Assembly: GCA_964453155.1 (NCBI GenBank)
Contig: CAYVQU010000202.1
Span: 1-8,775, forward strand
Length of the DNA: 8,775 nt
Direction: 5' to 3'
From: CAYVQU01 sp964453155
GTDB lineage: Bacteria; Chloroflexota; Anaerolineae; Anaerolineales; UBA11858
In this document: positions 7,028 through 8,775 of the stretch, piece after piece
Layout: the number at the start of each line of letters is the position of its first letter
Position numbering within the stretch: position 1 is the stretch's first letter
Translations under genes and position numbers: made by a program
Notes under the pieces: model-generated
Told to the model about the DNA's origin: nothing
The model's input: only the letters and a program-made list of their open reading frames with translations
Database searches by the model: none

Positions 7028-7063
7028 AAAAAAACACCACGTAATTCGGCGTGGTGTTTTTTT
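7028..7063. terminator. Bidirectional terminator between convergent genes
   Basis: Seven A's plus CACCACG (7028-7041) pair with CGTGGTG plus seven T's (7050-7063), giving a 14-bp symmetrical stem with an 8-base loop. Read on either strand, it is a GC stem followed by a T-run. It sits between the TatD-family stop (6999) and the stop of the - strand hydrolase (7084), so it can end both transcripts. Confidence 0.92.
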
Positions 7064-7083
7064 ATTCGGGTGACTACTCAGAT

Positions 7084-8583
7084 TTATGGATTCGGCAAAT
7101 TATAGAAATTGTAAACTGCCCGGGAAAGTTGTCCTACCAGGCTGGAAGCTGAGTCCCAAATCAGTTGATTGGGGTGGTACAGAAAAACCGAGAGGATATA
7201 GTCGCCGCCGGGCGTGTAAACGATCCCGGCATCACCGATCAGGTTGATGACCCCGTTGTTGGTCACCCAGCCGTGTTTGTGGGCGATCTGGGTGCCATCG
7301 GGAATGCCAGCTTCGAGGAGGGAAGGCATTTTATTCTTCGTCAGGTAGGTGACCATGGCCTGACATTCTTCCTTGGTAATTTGATTGGGGAATACGGCGA
7401 TCAAAGCCCCACCCCCAAACTCGGCGCATTGATATAAATCTTCGAGCAGCATCCCCATATCTGAGGCGGTGGTTTGATTGTAAACATCCGGGGTTGTAGT
7501 GATATCGGTTCTTTGATTGGCGGGGGTTTGGAATAAATCGAGAACGGGCGCGCCCTGATAAAAATGTCCCGCCAAAAAAGTATTTTCCAGTCCGAGTTTT
7601 CGCATATCGGACGAAACGTAAAGCGGCCCGCGATAAGAGTCAATGACGCGTTGCATCAACCAGTCCGCGGTTTCGTTGCCCGATTCAATGATCATTTTTT
7701 CGATCAGGTTGACGGCTTCTTGATCTTGGGTATTATCCAACCGGCGATAGACAGAAACCAGGATTGGGATTTTGATGATACTTGCAGTCGTGAAGGCTAC
7801 ATCTGGATAGACCGAAACCGCCTCCCCATTTTGAAGCGCAAAATGAATTTCTTGCCCATTTTGTAAGTTGAGCATGTAAAAGCCAACGGTGCCGTCAACG
7901 TCTGATAATTCGATGGTTTGCTTCAGCAAAATATCCAAATTGTCAAAGGATGGGCGCGAGGGGAGCGTCCGTTCTAACGGCAGGGCAACCACTCGTTGGT
8001 TCGTGGAACGTAGGGCATTTTCGATTGGGAGAATGGTGCGTTCAATATCGAGGGCGGTACCTAACTTACCCGGTTGGAAGTTTACGGTTCCAGCAATCGG
8101 AACAGGCGGCGAAGAGGGTTGGTCGTAGCGGGGGCCGATCTCGTTATCGAGATAAGTTCGCAAACGGGCCTCCGAAAAAGTCGCCCGGAGCGGGATCTCG
8201 GAAGTTTCTGGCACCCCGCCCCATAAATAAGACCAAAACCCATTCCAAAATGAGGTCCGGGTGCGTTCGAGGTCGGCGGCCGCCAACATACTCTCTAAAT
8301 CTAACTCAAACCCGACGACGGCGGGATCAAGCTGGATAACTTCATCATTGTAGCGCAGTTCAACCGGGATGTTGTAGGCTTCCAGCAAGCGTTGTGCGGC
8401 CTGTTGGCGGTCTAAACCGGCCACAGGCACCCCTGCGATCGCCATCCGGCTGGGAAAAGTGGCCCGTAAGCGGCTAAACGAAGCAATTTGAATTGTTGTC
8501 AGAATAACGGCAAACAAAAGTAGGAATACGGAAACCCACCGTAATCCCGAAATGCTGCCTTGAGATCTCACATTGGTACGCAT
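7084..8583 (-). CDS. Membrane-anchored VanW/YoaR-like peptidoglycan-binding protein with class A beta-lactamase-like serine hydrolase domain
   Basis: This envelope protein has 499 residues from ATG 8583. An N-terminal membrane segment (about 15-37) anchors it. Next comes a region resembling the VanW-associated putative peptidoglycan-binding domain (about 48-215): it opens with the AGVPVAGLDRQQA pattern and carries FQPGKLGTALDIE later. The C-terminal half is a penicillin-recognising serine hydrolase fold with S-x-x-K as SIIK (S268, K271), the second motif SGN (301-303) and the third motif KHG (436-438) in place of KTG. No clear omega-loop Glu of true class A enzymes could be placed, so a peptidase or other hydrolase role on cell-wall material is as likely as beta-lactam hydrolysis. 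The frame is open upstream to a TTG at 8637, but that extension covers the best promoter, so ATG 8583 is chosen. The gene is convergent with the TatD-family gene and stands alone. Confidence 0.9.
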   Translation of the reverse strand: MRTNVRSQGSISGLRWVSVFLLLFAVILTTIQIASFSRLRATFPSRMAIAGVPVAGLDRQQAAQRLLEAYNIPVELRYNDEVIQLDPAVVGFELDLESMLAAADLERTRTSFWNGFWSYLWGGVPETSEIPLRATFSEARLRTYLDNEIGPRYDQPSSPPVPIAGTVNFQPGKLGTALDIERTILPIENALRSTNQRVVALPLERTLPSRPSFDNLDILLKQTIELSDVDGTVGFYMLNLQNGQEIHFALQNGEAVSVYPDVAFTTASIIKIPILVSVYRRLDNTQDQEAVNLIEKMIIESGNETADWLMQRVIDSYRGPLYVSSDMRKLGLENTFLAGHFYQGAPVLDLFQTPANQRTDITTTPDVYNQTTASDMGMLLEDLYQCAEFGGGALIAVFPNQITKEECQAMVTYLTKNKMPSLLEAGIPDGTQIAHKHGWVTNNGVINLIGDAGIVYTPGGDYILSVFLYHPNQLIWDSASSLVGQLSRAVYNFYNLPNP

Positions 8584-8590
8584 GGGGGCG

Positions 8591-8619
8591 AGTATATCAT
8601 GTGTAAGGGATCGTGGCAA
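8591..8619 (-). promoter_or_regulatory. Sigma-70-type promoter of the serine hydrolase gene
   Basis: On the - strand, TTGCCA (8619-8614) and TATACT (8596-8591) are separated by exactly 17 bases, each one mismatch from consensus. The expected transcription start, about 7 bases after the -10, falls at 8584-8583, on the ATG itself. No Shine-Dalgarno fits (the bases before the ATG are CGCCCCC), so the mRNA is probably leaderless. Confidence 0.72.
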
Positions 8620-8775
8620 AAACCCAATTGGTGTCAAAAAGCGCGGAAAATTATTATCTTAGGCACTATGGTTTCAGGATATCCGCCGTTAGGATAATGA
8701 CGCTTTTCTACAGCGAATTCCGGGATGGTTCAGAAATAAGTAGACAAATAAGTGTCAAAAAGGACATTAACAAAA

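Noticed and set aside
7950..8339. 129-codon + strand open frame opposite the serine hydrolase
   Set aside because: Its Arg/Gly/Ser-rich composition is that of an antisense shadow, and it overlaps the conserved VanW-like region on the other strand.
8631..8762. 11-base direct repeat GTGTCAAAAAG at 8631-8641 and 8752-8762
   Set aside because: It is short and A-rich, with no symmetry and no matching third copy. It could be a regulator site near the hydrolase promoter but is within chance expectation.
8755..8775. AAGGA-like ribosome site at the right edge, hinting at a + strand gene starting beyond the window
   Set aside because: No start codon is visible before the end of the sequence, and no convincing promoter precedes it.

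Overview
The window reads as chromosomal sequence from a free-living bacterium, most likely a member of the Chloroflexota (Anaerolineae-like). That placement is an inference. It rests on the large surface metalloprotease with a PTAV plus membrane-anchor tail, the VanW-like/beta-lactamase-like fusion, the GTDGWRG-type phosphohexomutase, and intergenic repeats of the form CCTGAGTAG...CGTATCGAAGGG. No rRNA, tRNA, CRISPR array, transposase or phage gene was seen.

Region 1 (1-4425) is a two-gene surface module on the + strand. A small lipoprotein (88-648) lies 27 bases upstream of a 1226-residue secreted metzincin protease (676-4356), and a strong hairpin terminator follows. By hand alignment, the lipoprotein is a free-standing copy of the protease's own propeptide domain, which makes it a candidate trans-acting inhibitor or chaperone. 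The protease has the zinc motif HEIGHNMGARHD and a Met-turn. Its long beta-rich stalk is interrupted twice by choice-of-anchor-J-like domains, and it ends in a membrane segment. This is the most interesting part of the window.

Region 2 (4426-7063) is housekeeping. An extended -10 promoter leads into a structured leader and then a phosphoglucomutase/phosphomannomutase-family enzyme (4608-6029) with all four active-site loops. A hairpin terminator follows, then two copies of a palindromic intergenic repeat (6093-6185), a TatD-family metal-dependent hydrolase (6208-6999), and a terminator shared with the convergent gene.

Region 3 (7084-8775) holds a membrane-anchored protein on the - strand, with a VanW/YoaR-like peptidoglycan-binding region followed by a class A beta-lactamase-like serine hydrolase. 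Its promoter sits so close to the preferred ATG (8583) that the transcript is probably leaderless. Bases 8620-8775 hold no gene that I can support.

The genes do not form one pathway. The shared theme is the cell envelope: a surface protease with its partner, a sugar-phosphate mutase that could feed envelope polysaccharide synthesis, and a peptidoglycan-linked hydrolase.
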